A stretch of DNA of 28,188 nucleotides. Origin: CAZEDL01 sp964585245 (GTDB lineage Bacteria > Patescibacteriota > Patescibacteriia > Magasanikbacterales > GWA2-37-8). The notes below the pieces were generated by a model that was not told the DNA's origin, searched no databases, and saw only the letters and a list, made by a program, of their open reading frames with translations. The translations under genes were made by a program, and so were the position numbers. This document shows positions 7,223-14,620 of the stretch, one piece after another (position 1 is the stretch's first letter; each line of letters opens with the position of its first letter). Location of the stretch: positions 1-28,188 of the forward strand of contig CAZPCV010000014.1 of NCBI GenBank assembly GCA_964585245.1, in the 5' to 3' direction.

Positions 7223-8479
7223 CTACACATTATTCCCGGCCACATACCCGGTAGTCCAACAGAGCTGCAAACTATATCCTCCGGAAGGGCGATCGATATT
7301 AAGCATGTCGCCGATAATAAAGAGGCGAGGAATTCTCATAGACTCCATGGTTTTAAAATTAACCTCGCTCAAATCAACCCCACCCGAAGAGATAACGGCC
7401 TTGTCTTTGCCTAATAAACTCTTAACTTCTAAGGGCACGCCTTTAAGCAAGTGTACTAGCGCCATACGATCATCGTGCCGCACGCTATGATTCGGCGTGT
7501 CGCCATCAATCCCCGCTAGCGCGAGGAGCGGCGACACTAACGCCGAGGGAATCAATTGATTGAGAGTATTTTTTAATTTACGATTACTGTTGTCTATTAA
7601 CAATGTTTGCAACTGCTGTTTAAGCACCGAAAAATCAAGGGCGGGAAACAAATCAAGGGCGAGTGTAACCCTCTCGTATTCGAGCAGCTCGCCGATTTCT
7701 TTGCTGGCGTTTAAAATTAAAGGGCCACTGAGGCCAACATGGGTGAATAATATATTCCCTTTTTTACTGGTAACTTTTTCTTTAGCTTGATAAATGGTGA
7801 TTTTAATATCCTTCAGGGTTAGGCCAGCCACTTTTTTGGCCCAGGCATCTTTGAGCGCGATAGGCACCAGCGCCACATCCTGATCATGTATCGTGTGCCC
7901 TAATTTCTGTAGCCAACGAAAGCCTTCGCCGGTTGAACCGGTTTCGGGGCGGGACAAGCCACCGGTAGACACCACACATGAGTGGGTTTGGATTATTTTT
8001 CCATTCTTGAGAGTGATAGAAAATATTTTTTGCTTTTCGTTGTAGGCGATCCCCTGCACCGGCGCATCCGTTTCGACTGTTACCTGATTCTCCGCCATGC
8101 CGCTTATTAATGCCTGCCAAATTGAGCGGGCAGAATTAGAGACCGGGAACATGCGGCCATCGTTTTCTTCTTTGGTAGCTACGCCCCGGCGATTAAAAAA
8201 TTCAAGCGTGTCCGCTACGCCAAATTGAGCGAGGGCAGAAAATAAAAATTTACCGCCTTGTTTATATTTGGCCGCTAAACTATGAATGGTCGGCTGATTA
8301 TTTGTCACATTGCAACGCCCACCACCCGTAATTAATAATTTTTTACCCAGCGTCGGATTTTTTTCGAGCAACAATACGCTCCTACCGCGCGCTCCGGCAC
8401 ACGCCGCAGCCATCATTCCGGCCGCTCCGCCCCCAATCACGACTACGTCCCAAATCAACTCTGGCTTAACATTATTCAT
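7223..8479 (-). CDS. HI0933/BaiN-family FAD-dependent flavoprotein
   Basis: 418 residues. An N-terminal Rossmann dinucleotide-binding motif (VVVIGGGAAGMMAA, residues about 11-24) is followed by LLLEKNPTLGKKLLITGGGRCNVTN, the signature of the HI0933 family. Later motifs are STGGLSRPETGSTGEGF (mid-protein) and, at the C-terminus, GGVDLSEVNFKTMESM and LFIIGDMLNIDRPSGGYSLQ, which close the FAD site. Length is normal for the family. Members are NAD(P)/FAD-dependent oxidoreductases with few confirmed substrates. Its start overlaps the 3' end of the GIY-YIG gene by 8 nt, suggesting translational coupling. Confidence 0.92.
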   Translation of the reverse strand: MNNVKPELIWDVVVIGGGAAGMMAAACAGARGRSVLLLEKNPTLGKKLLITGGGRCNVTNNQPTIHSLAAKYKQGGKFLFSALAQFGVADTLEFFNRRGVATKEENDGRMFPVSNSARSIWQALISGMAENQVTVETDAPVQGIAYNEKQKIFSITLKNGKIIQTHSCVVSTGGLSRPETGSTGEGFRWLQKLGHTIHDQDVALVPIALKDAWAKKVAGLTLKDIKITIYQAKEKVTSKKGNILFTHVGLSGPLILNASKEIGELLEYERVTLALDLFPALDFSVLKQQLQTLLIDNSNRKLKNTLNQLIPSALVSPLLALAGIDGDTPNHSVRHDDRMALVHLLKGVPLEVKSLLGKDKAVISSGGVDLSEVNFKTMESMRIPRLFIIGDMLNIDRPSGGYSLQLCWTTGYVAGNNV

Positions 8480-8732
8480 ACCGTTGCGCGGCTGTAATTA
8501 ATTGCAATTTTTGAGTGCGGCTCAAGCACTTTAAGTGCGCTTCACGTTTAAGCGCTGCCGACCACGTGGGCAGGCTTTCGCTATATACCAAGGTTACGGG
8601 CCTGCGGGCACGCGTATATTTCGCGCCTTTCCTTCCGGCGGCATGTTCGGCAAGCCGGCGGGCCAAATCGGTGGTAGACCCCGTATAGAGCGTATCATCG
8701 GCACAACGCACGATATAAACCACGTAAGCCAT
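8472..8732 (-). CDS. GIY-YIG nuclease-fold protein (YhbQ/UPF0213-like)
   Basis: 86 residues from the ATG at 8732 (MAYVVYIVRC). It has the GIY-YIG core: VVYIVRC, then LYTGSTTDLARRLAEH with the catalytic Arg, and a conserved Glu (LKREAHLK). A single-domain UPF0213-type protein of normal length. Known family members are putative DNA structure-specific nucleases; the role is unproven. An in-frame ATG at 8744 would add four residues. It lies between the Kazal/Gmad2 lipoprotein gene and the flavoprotein gene. Confidence 0.88.
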   Translation of the reverse strand: MAYVVYIVRCADDTLYTGSTTDLARRLAEHAAGRKGAKYTRARRPVTLVYSESLPTWSAALKREAHLKCLSRTQKLQLITAAQRYE

Positions 8733-8752
8733 TCGCACTATCATTAGTGTAA

Positions 8753-9343
8753 TTAAAATTGTACAGGAATTTCAAACGACCGTTCGTTTTGTGGCAATCC
8801 CGAAGGATTAGATTTTTTAATCACTACCCAGCCCTTGGTGGCGGCGCCTGGTTTAAATGCTATTTCCGCGTGAAATGGCACAAAATCAGTGGTCATCCAA
8901 TCGCCTTCGGCGGTGCCTACACCCGTGCCTAAAATTATTTTATTTTCATCAAGCAACACCACCGGCAGAGATGCTTCGAAAAACCAGGTTCCAGGGGCTT
9001 GAGCTTTTACTTTGAGGGGGCTCGTGACTACCTGAGCACTGTACGGCTCAAGCACATACGGATCGTCTGACCTCAAATCTGTCGGGCACTCGCCCGGTAC
9101 AATCATATGGGCCTTGGCGGCATTAGCTACACAGGCATTAGAATAGGTCTGAGGCACGTCGTAACAAGGAGCAGCTATGCAATTTACCAACGCGCGTCCA
9201 CAGACTGGATTATACTCGGCACTGCATGCTGTACCGGCATTTGGTAGTTCGTTGTCGGTATGTTTTGTTTTCGAAGGCAGTTGCCTGGTGCAACCCGACC
9301 CCAGTAGCATCATGATCGCAAGCACAGCAAGATTTTTATTCAT
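8753..9343 (-). CDS. Lipoprotein with Kazal-like and Gmad2 domains
   Basis: 196 residues. A lipoprotein signal peptide ends in LLGSGC (Cys about 18). Residues 38-90 are a Kazal-like protease-inhibitor module with its cysteine pattern (CSAEYNPVCG, NCIAAPCYDV, TYSNACVANAA, GEC). Residues about 98-196 match the Gmad2 immunoglobulin-like fold, which is also found in GerM-associated envelope proteins (VVTSPLKVKAQAPGTWFFEASLPVVLLD, then GWVVIKKSNPSG). It is exported and membrane-anchored. The Kazal module suggests it could blunt proteases of a host or neighbour, which is an inference. Its ATG lies 8 nt after the NRAMP-like gene's stop. Confidence 0.87.
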   Translation of the reverse strand: MNKNLAVLAIMMLLGSGCTRQLPSKTKHTDNELPNAGTACSAEYNPVCGRALVNCIAAPCYDVPQTYSNACVANAAKAHMIVPGECPTDLRSDDPYVLEPYSAQVVTSPLKVKAQAPGTWFFEASLPVVLLDENKIILGTGVGTAEGDWMTTDFVPFHAEIAFKPGAATKGWVVIKKSNPSGLPQNERSFEIPVQF

Positions 9344-9351
9344 AATTATAA

Positions 9352-10716
9352 TTAATAAAATAAACTAATGATGGTCGCCAGGCCAGCGATGGCCATAAAA
9401 ATCGCTATTATCCAGCCACCCACACTAACCAAAGAATGATTTTTCCACTCCCCCATTACTGAGTGCCTCGAGCTTAACTTAATAATAAAAAATAAAATAA
9501 TCGGCGCGATTAGACCGTTAACCATCGCCGAATAAAGCAAGGCCTTGATGGGGTCGATGTGCAAAAAATTTTCGATCAACCCGATACCCACCGATACAAT
9601 AATTACTCCATAAAAGGCGTAGGCCTGGCGCAATTTACGATATAAGCCATGTGGCCAGGCAAAACTCTCGGCAATAGCGTACGCGCTGGAGCCAGCTAAA
9701 ACAGGCAGCGCCAATAAACCAGTGCCTATAATACCTACCGCAAAAAATACATACGTTAATTCTCCAGCGAACGGACGAATGGCCAAGGCAGCTTGATCTG
9801 CTGTTTTAATATCAAAAATTCCATGTGCATATAAGGTAGCGCCACATGAAGCTATAATAAAAAAAGATACTAAATTAGAAAAAAACATCCCCGACCACAC
9901 ATCGGTGCGCATGTGTTTTATTTCCTGGCTCGAGGCTCCGCGTCGTGCAGCAATAGTAGTATGACCTTTTAAAATTTCTTCTTCTACTTCTTGGGCGGTT
10001 TGCCAAAAAAACAGATACGGAGAAATCGTGGTGCCTAAAAAGGCACATAATAAAAACAATTGATCTCGCGAAAACGAAAACGAGGGGATAATAGTGTGGC
10101 GCAACGCATCAGGCCAATTTAGTTTTACTGCAAAGGCCGTGAGCACATACGAAAACAAAGCCAGCGTAAAATATTTAAGAATTTTCGCATAGCGCGCATA
10201 GGTGGTGTAAATTTGAAGAAGCAAGCTAACTGTTGCAAAAAAAATAATAAAAACACTAACGGGCACCTGCGGTAACAATAATTTGGTGGCTGCGGCCATT
10301 GCCCCTAAATCGGCTCCCAAATTTAAAGTATTACCCACAAATAAGAGGGCGGTAACCGTGTAGAGAACGGATTTAGAATAATGCAATCTAATGTTGGCAG
10401 CTAATCCCCGCCCGGTAACGAGCCCGATTCTGGCGCACATTTCTTGAACAATCGACATGAATGGGAACGTAAAGAGGGTAAGCCATAACATTTGGAATCC
10501 ATACTTGGCACCAGCTTGCGAATACGTAGTGATACCCGACGGATCGTCGTCGGCTGCTCCAGTAGTAAGGCCGGGACCCAGGGTATTGGCGTATTCCTGA
10601 ACAATTTTGAACGGGCGTTTATTTATTAGTTTTTTTTCTGTTTCAACCAGGGCTGTTGTTGCCTTATCGAGTATTCTCGCCGGAGTTTTAAAAAGCGCTT
10701 CGATTATATTTGACAT
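9352..10716 (-). CDS. NRAMP-like divalent metal transporter with altered ion-binding motifs
   Basis: 454 residues with about 11 membrane helices and the NRAMP/LeuT-type arrangement. The first helix carries DDDPSGITTYSQAG where canonical NRAMP proteins have DPGN. The sixth helix reads TTISPYLFFWQTAQ where canonical transporters have the MPH motif, so the methionine that favours Mn/Fe over Mg/Ca is missing. By analogy with described NRAMP-related magnesium transporters, Mg2+ rather than Mn2+/Fe2+ is a reasonable guess. First gene of a tandem minus-strand series; a promoter lies at 10742-10770 and the leader is about 19 nt, mostly U, with no SD. Confidence 0.87.
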   Translation of the reverse strand: MSNIIEALFKTPARILDKATTALVETEKKLINKRPFKIVQEYANTLGPGLTTGAADDDPSGITTYSQAGAKYGFQMLWLTLFTFPFMSIVQEMCARIGLVTGRGLAANIRLHYSKSVLYTVTALLFVGNTLNLGADLGAMAAATKLLLPQVPVSVFIIFFATVSLLLQIYTTYARYAKILKYFTLALFSYVLTAFAVKLNWPDALRHTIIPSFSFSRDQLFLLCAFLGTTISPYLFFWQTAQEVEEEILKGHTTIAARRGASSQEIKHMRTDVWSGMFFSNLVSFFIIASCGATLYAHGIFDIKTADQAALAIRPFAGELTYVFFAVGIIGTGLLALPVLAGSSAYAIAESFAWPHGLYRKLRQAYAFYGVIIVSVGIGLIENFLHIDPIKALLYSAMVNGLIAPIILFFIIKLSSRHSVMGEWKNHSLVSVGGWIIAIFMAIAGLATIISLFY

Positions 10717-10741
10717 AAAAAAATAAAAAAAACCTAACGCT

Positions 10742-10770
10742 ATTATAGGCTAGCCCTAGACAAAAAACAA
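10742..10770 (-). promoter_or_regulatory. Promoter of the NRAMP-like gene
   Basis: Minus strand: TTGTTT (10765-10770), 17 nt, and a perfect TATAAT (10742-10747). The predicted start is about 19 nt before the ATG at 10716. Confidence 0.65.
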
Positions 10771-10779
10771 GTTACAACG

Positions 10780-11037
10780 CTATTTTTTGTGGTACCGTAT
10801 TCGTTGCACCACTAATAATAACCACAGCCCGCCAGCCACAAACGACATCAGTGCGGTAAAGTGCAGGTTAAGACTAAAAAATACCGGTGACACAGCGAAC
10901 AACCCGGCAGCAGTTGGTACTGAAGTTTGAAATTTAATCGGCCCCACGCGGCATTTAAAACCATGGTACACTTGAGGCACAAGAGACAGGGAAAAAAGTA
11001 TATTAACTCCACTGATAAAAATGTCTTGCCAAATCAT
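10780..11037 (-). CDS. PQ-loop (SemiSWEET-like) small membrane protein
   Basis: 85 residues, three hydrophobic segments. The first contains SLVPQVYHGFK, the PQ motif at which helix 1 bends in PQ-loop/SemiSWEET proteins. Length and three-helix layout match SemiSWEETs, which dimerise into sugar transporters. Substrate cannot be told from sequence. Its ATG lies 7 nt after the stop of the HD-domain gene, so the two form an operon. Confidence 0.7.
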   Translation of the reverse strand: MIWQDIFISGVNILFSLSLVPQVYHGFKCRVGPIKFQTSVPTAAGLFAVSPVFFSLNLHFTALMSFVAGGLWLLLVVQRIRYHKK

Positions 11038-11044
11038 ACGGATA

Positions 11045-11851
11045 CTATCTTTCAGTAGGGATATATAAATTGTTTATTTCTTCGGCATCACCGCTCGCAA
11101 GAATAACTTTCTTCCATAATTCGTAGGGTGCACAGCCGGAGTTTTCTGCAAGTGAAGCCAAGGAATGCTTGCGTCCGTCGGCAACCGTTTTTTCGATAGG
11201 AAAATTCGCCGCCACCTGGAACATCGGGTTGGGCAAAGCAAATAACGTTTTAAATTCCGGATTTTTTTCCGGAAATTCCGGCAGATAGCGCTGATAAAAA
11301 TCGGTCGGCAAATCAATTTTACCAAGTTCCGGATCGATAACATTAGTAGTAAACACTCGGTTCCCCGCATGAATTTCATGCAACGCTTCACCAAAGGCAT
11401 CAAACCGATCAACGAATTTTAGCAACTTGGCCTCGATTGTCTTGATCTCTTGAGATTCTAAAAGTAAATCGCCATATCGGTGACCCGCTACCAGATAGGG
11501 ATAACGCTCGGACATGGTACGAACGGATGCTTGTTCCAATCGTTCGACTTCGGCTAATTGTTCCGGGCTCATTTTTCGTTTGTGGCCAGCCTGGATATCC
11601 CCCATTACGATTTCCGGGTCATCATGCACCACGGCCAACAGTTGTGCTTTGTGCGTATCAAACTCGGCACCAAATACCGTTTCTACCAATGGCAATATTT
11701 CTTGAAACAACCACAACACTCGTTTGGAATGTGTAAACAAGTGCGAACGATACCACATGGGTTGATAACTATAATATCGGATAACCCGGCGCAGCTCGGC
11801 TTCGCGGCCCATAAAAGAGTTAAACAATTCAGGATACTTTATTTTTTCCAT
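11045..11851 (-). CDS. HD-domain phosphohydrolase
   Basis: 268 residues. Metal-binding HD motif: THSKRV with His near 40, then LLAVVHDDPEIVMGD (the HD pair) near residue 76, and KFVDRFDAFGEA giving the final Asp. This order resembles YfbR-type 5'-deoxynucleotidases and other HD hydrolases. Residues after about 180 are an extra domain (DLPTDFYQRYLPEFPEKNPEF...) not recognised. It likely hydrolyses a phosphate ester or nucleotide; the substrate is unknown. A near-consensus promoter lies at 11879-11907 with a leader of about 21 nt; no SD is visible. Confidence 0.8.
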   Translation of the reverse strand: MEKIKYPELFNSFMGREAELRRVIRYYSYQPMWYRSHLFTHSKRVLWLFQEILPLVETVFGAEFDTHKAQLLAVVHDDPEIVMGDIQAGHKRKMSPEQLAEVERLEQASVRTMSERYPYLVAGHRYGDLLLESQEIKTIEAKLLKFVDRFDAFGEALHEIHAGNRVFTTNVIDPELGKIDLPTDFYQRYLPEFPEKNPEFKTLFALPNPMFQVAANFPIEKTVADGRKHSLASLAENSGCAPYELWKKVILASGDAEEINNLYIPTER

Positions 11852-11878
11852 ACAAGCATAATTGATTAGATAGGGCTC

Positions 11879-11907
11879 AGTATAAAACCAGCGAATTCAA
11901 GTGTCAA
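11879..11907 (-). promoter_or_regulatory. Promoter of the HD/PQ-loop operon
   Basis: Minus strand: perfect TTGACA (11902-11907), a 17-nt spacer and TATACT (11879-11884). The predicted start is near 11872, 21 nt before the ATG. Confidence 0.8.
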
Positions 11908-11966
11908 TTTAAAACGACCTATATAAGGCCGCTATCAAACAAGGTCATGCCCACGGGAACAAACAT

Positions 11967-12362
11967 TTACCAATTAAATTTCTGTTTCATTTTTTTCCAA
12001 TAAAAATCTCTCCACCCCGTAGCGATGTCTTTATAAAACTCTTCTGGTATGCCGGTCTGAATAAAAGTTAGCTCGGTTTTGGTACCGACTTTTTTGAGCG
12101 TAATAGTAAGCGTAGAAAAATGATTTCCTGGCCAATCGTTGGCTTGCCAACGTTGGACTATTAACTTACCGGGCACTAATTTTACATTTGTGCCGGAAAT
12201 GTACCCGTCGTAGGCCGAAATAGTACCACCTACTTTGGGGCTGATTTTCGCGGGAGACTCGGTAAAGCTGGTATGCTGGTCTGAATCCATGAGGGCTTCA
12301 TAGACAGCTTCGGGAGCCGCTTTGAAAGCCACGGTTTGGGTAATTGTTTTGAGAGTCGGCAT
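11967..12362 (-). CDS. SRPBCC (AHSA1-like) domain protein
   Basis: 131 residues, a single START/Bet v1-like ligand-pocket fold. Family marks: ITQTVAFKAAPEAVYEALMDSDQHTSFT at the N-terminus, GGTISAYDGYISGTNVKLVPGKLIVQRWQA in the middle, and W/GWRDFYWKKMKQ at the end. AHSA1-like members range from Hsp90 ATPase activators to small-ligand binders; none of these roles is indicated here. It stands alone between the cold-shock gene's terminator and the HD operon. Confidence 0.88.
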   Translation of the reverse strand: MPTLKTITQTVAFKAAPEAVYEALMDSDQHTSFTESPAKISPKVGGTISAYDGYISGTNVKLVPGKLIVQRWQANDWPGNHFSTLTITLKKVGTKTELTFIQTGIPEEFYKDIATGWRDFYWKKMKQKFNW

Positions 12363-12401
12363 AGATCAATCGTTACATGAATAAACTGCCTAAAAACAAA
12401 C

Positions 12402-12421
12402 AAACCCCCGCTCGGGGGTTT
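12402..12421 (-). terminator. Rho-independent terminator of the cold-shock gene
   Basis: Hairpin AAACCCCCG-CT-CGGGGGTTT. On the minus strand the T-rich tail reads TTTGTTTGTTTTT. It lies about 10 nt after the csp stop. Confidence 0.88.
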
Positions 12422-12431
12422 GTAGTTAGCG

Positions 12432-12632
12432 TTAGACGCGAGTTACATTGGTAGCGCGCGGTCCTTTTGGAGATTCTTCGACATCGAAGGTGACCATGTC
12501 ACCAACATGTAATTCCATGAATTGGACTCCAACCACGCCGGAAGCGTGAAAGAATACATCCTTGGCACCACCTTCTGGGGTGATGAAACCAAAGTTTTTG
12601 TCGCTGATAAGGCTTTTGATGACACCTTTCAT
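12432..12632 (-). CDS. Cold-shock domain protein (CspA family)
   Basis: 66 residues, a single OB-fold cold-shock domain. The RNA-binding motifs are present: NFGFITPEG (RNP1-like, residues 13-21) and DVFFHAS (RNP2-like, 25-31), then GDMVTFDVEESPKGPRATNV. It acts as an RNA chaperone in the cytoplasm. The gene is monocistronic with a consensus promoter (12719-12747), an 80-nt leader and its own terminator. The start has no SD. The leader can close on itself through a 7-bp pairing that ends 2 nt before the AUG. Confidence 0.95.
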   Translation of the reverse strand: MKGVIKSLISDKNFGFITPEGGAKDVFFHASGVVGVQFMELHVGDMVTFDVEESPKGPRATNVTRV

Positions 12633-12712
12633 AAACGTAGAGTTAAATGAGTAGCTGCAAAGATATACAGGGCAGAAACTCGACGGTATTTCTACGTGAA
12701 GATATGTTTGCT
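12633..12712 (-). promoter_or_regulatory. Structured 5' leader of the cold-shock gene
   Basis: About 80 nt from the predicted start site to the AUG. ACGTAGA (12691-12697) is perfectly complementary to TCTACGT (12635-12641), closing a loop of about 49 nt with the 3' arm ending 2 nt before the AUG. Long leaders are typical of cold-shock mRNAs and can act as temperature-sensitive structures; that role here is an inference. Confidence 0.45.
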
Positions 12713-12718
12713 GAAATA

Positions 12719-12747
12719 ATTATAGCATATTTTAACCTGTTTGTCAA
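12719..12747 (-). promoter_or_regulatory. Consensus promoter of the cold-shock gene
   Basis: Minus strand: TTGACA (12742-12747), exactly 17 nt and TATAAT (12719-12724). Both hexamers match the sigma70 consensus perfectly; the strongest promoter in the window. Confidence 0.92.
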
Positions 12748-12777
12748 TATAAAAATGAATCGATCTTAACTCAAAAG

Positions 12778-14112
12778 TCACTCATTTTTAAAGCAATCCT
12801 CAAATTCTTTCACCCGTGCGTCATGCCAAACATGTCGCTTGGCCAACGGGCGTTTGAGTACAATTCCCTCATGGGTAGTGGCGCGACTAAGTGCGACATA
12901 GAGCTGCCCGGGCGAGAAAGTACCACTGCCAATATCCAATATGACCCGTTCGAATGTTTTACCCTGACTTTTGTGTATAGTGACCGCCCACGCCAATTTG
13001 AGCGGATACTGGTCGAACGAGCCGACAACTTCGGATTCAATATGTTGTGATTTTTTATTCAATTTAAACTGGTACATATTCCAGCGGTACGGTGTAACAT
13101 GCTCAGTCGCTCCATTTTCAAATTTTACTACGATGGCTCGCGGCTCGCCTTGGCCGCTATCCTCGACTCCGATCACCTGGCCGATCGTGCCGTTGATCCA
13201 CCGTTTGCCGGCATCATTATTCAGCATCATCACTTGGGCTCCGATTTTTATTTGTAATTCGAGCGCTGTCGGCAATTGCTTTTCATCACAACTACCTTGC
13301 ATCACGCCGCGAAAGAAATAATTGTCGGTCGATAACTGTTCTAACTTACGTTCATTGACCGTATTCGCCATAGCGTTCGTGGTCGTGAGATAGACATAAA
13401 ATTCCGAGGGTGACGGGTCAAAATTTGATCTCAGCCGCTCGTTCAATCGGTTAAATTCATAGTCCCCAGCGGTGTTATCACGAATACTGTTCAACAAATG
13501 AATAAACTCCTGATTATTTTGCCGATAGATTTTGTTTAACTCAATTTTCCTTAGGCGAAAATTATCAGTGCCAGCCAATAATGATTGTTGCGGCGGCGCA
13601 AATACTTGGGCGGAAAAAAAATATGGGCTGCGGTAATACTGGGTAAACAACGTTTTATCACTCTCAGCCACGACTGGCGGCAACTGATACAAATCGCCAA
13701 TAAACACCATCTGGACCCCGCCAAAAGGCCGCCCCATCTGAGGCCCATACATCCGCAAAAAAGCATCGACACAATCGAGCACGTCTGAACGCACCATCGA
13801 TATTTCATCGATAATTATTGTTTCCAATTTGGCATAGATCTGGCTGGCGGCTAACGTCACTTTCATCTTTTTTACTTTTTGCACCGTAATATCAGGTTTA
13901 AAATGAAAAAACGAGTGGATGGTTTGCCCGTTTACATTCACGGCCGCTACACCGGTAGGAGCGAGCACGACCACATTCTTGGCGGAATGCGCCCGGAAAT
14001 ATGATAACAGGGTGGATTTCCCGGTACCAGCACGGCCCGTGATAAAGAGATGATCACGTGTATTTTCGAGTAAATGAAGGGCCTGGCTAAACTCGGAATT
14101 CAATTCGACCAC
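12778..14112 (-). CDS. PIF1-like superfamily 1 helicase
   Basis: 444 residues. Walker A GRAGTGKST (about 26-34), motif Ia LAPTGVAAVNVNGQTIHSFF, Walker B IIIDEISMV, motif III GDLYQLPPVV, and late motifs AWAVTIHKSQGKTFERVILDIG and LYVALSRATT, in PIF1/RecD2 order. The length matches a minimal PIF1-like helicase with no extra N-terminal domain. It would unwind DNA 5'-3' and may resolve structured DNA. The stop is TGA. The start lies about 54 nt after the terminator of the structured RNA at 14165-14335, so that RNA could also be its leader. Confidence 0.92.
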   Translation of the reverse strand: MVELNSEFSQALHLLENTRDHLFITGRAGTGKSTLLSYFRAHSAKNVVVLAPTGVAAVNVNGQTIHSFFHFKPDITVQKVKKMKVTLAASQIYAKLETIIIDEISMVRSDVLDCVDAFLRMYGPQMGRPFGGVQMVFIGDLYQLPPVVAESDKTLFTQYYRSPYFFSAQVFAPPQQSLLAGTDNFRLRKIELNKIYRQNNQEFIHLLNSIRDNTAGDYEFNRLNERLRSNFDPSPSEFYVYLTTTNAMANTVNERKLEQLSTDNYFFRGVMQGSCDEKQLPTALELQIKIGAQVMMLNNDAGKRWINGTIGQVIGVEDSGQGEPRAIVVKFENGATEHVTPYRWNMYQFKLNKKSQHIESEVVGSFDQYPLKLAWAVTIHKSQGKTFERVILDIGSGTFSPGQLYVALSRATTHEGIVLKRPLAKRHVWHDARVKEFEDCFKNE

Positions 14113-14164
14113 AGAAGCGGAATTTAAAAAATAAGTACGCTACCAAAAACTGCCACAGATTCCT

Positions 14165-14190
14165 AGATAAAAAAACGCCCGACAATTGGG
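14165..14190 (-). terminator. Terminator of the unassigned structured RNA
   Basis: Minus strand: GCCC-AATTGTC-GGGCG then TTTTTTT. The stem is only 4-5 bp but GC-rich, and the T-run is perfect. Confidence 0.65.
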
Positions 14191-14335
14191 CATACAGATA
14201 GAGAGCTCGAATTTTCCGCTTCGAGGGGGCGGGGCGTCTTGCGACGCCTAGTCGAGCAGTGATTTTTTGACTGCCGGCAGTCTTCAATGGCAACAGCCAG
14301 TGAAAACATATCTAGAGCCAAAAAATCATTACCCG
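14165..14335 (-). ncRNA. Unassigned structured RNA candidate
   Basis: Minus strand, about 170 nt, between a promoter and a terminator. In order: TGATTTTTTG (14319-14328) pairs with CAAAAAATCA (14260-14269). Inside is a perfect 14-bp palindrome GACTGCCGGCAGTC (14269-14282). Next is a hairpin GGCGTC-GCAA-GACGCC (14233-14248) with a GNRA tetraloop, and then CTCGAA/TTCGAG closing GCGGAAAA. Last is GCCC-AATTGTC-GGGC followed by seven Ts. I cannot match it to 6S, SRP RNA, tmRNA or RNase P. It contains chance-sized reading frames (such as MIFWL) that I do not support. It could instead be an attenuating leader of the PIF1-like helicase. Confidence 0.5.
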
Positions 14336-14338
14336 TTA

Positions 14339-14367
14339 ACAGTAGCGCTAATAAAAAAGAGTGTCAA
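14339..14367 (-). promoter_or_regulatory. Promoter of the structured RNA, embedded in the upstream terminator
   Basis: Minus strand: TTGACA (14362-14367), 17 nt and TACTGT (14339-14344). The -35 hexamer is part of the terminator hairpin of the preceding gene. The predicted start near 14332 agrees with the 5' end of the folded RNA. Confidence 0.6.
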
Positions 14368-14380
14368 GCGACACTCTTTT
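14355..14380 (-). terminator. Rho-independent terminator of the DoxX operon
   Basis: Perfect hairpin AAAAGAGTGTC-AAGC-GACACTCTTTT, 7 nt after the stop of the basic protein gene. On the minus strand the T-run is TTTTTT. Confidence 0.88.
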
Positions 14381-14386
14381 GAGATA

Positions 14387-14599
14387 CTAGTACAAATCCG
14401 TTTTAGGTCGATTTTTGTTGCGCTGGGCCATGGAATTCACTCCTTTGGCGTAGGCTTGTTTGGTGGTACGGGGAGTGGCCGGCGTTTTTTCGGCGGCCGG
14501 TGCTGTGGCTTTTGCAGCGATTTTCTTGGCCGTGCGTGCCGGCTTGGGCGCCGTGGTCTTTTTTAGAATTTCTGCCAATTGTTTTTTATACCATTTCAT
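14387..14599 (-). CDS. Small basic Ala/Lys/Pro-rich protein (histone H1-like composition)
   Basis: 70 residues, strongly cationic, rich in Lys, Ala, Pro and Thr (AKKIAAKATAPAAEKTPATPRTTKQ). No folded domain is recognised; the composition resembles bacterial H1-like DNA-binding tails, but function is not shown. Last gene of the operon (15614 to 14387), 21 nt after the second DoxX-like gene and just before the terminator. Confidence 0.65.
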   Translation of the reverse strand: MKWYKKQLAEILKKTTAPKPARTAKKIAAKATAPAAEKTPATPRTTKQAYAKGVNSMAQRNKNRPKTDLY

Positions 14600-14620
14600 A
14601 CGCGAATGATTTAATCATTA

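Noticed and set aside
14087..14293. Minus-strand frame of 68 codons upstream of the helicase
   Set aside because: It runs through a promoter-bounded structured RNA and its terminator and overlaps the helicase start in another frame; no domain is seen.
14165..14330. Short frames inside the structured RNA (MIFWL, and one of about 49 codons) as possible leader peptides
   Set aside because: No run of a regulatory codon is present and the longer frame crosses the terminator T-run; best explained as chance.
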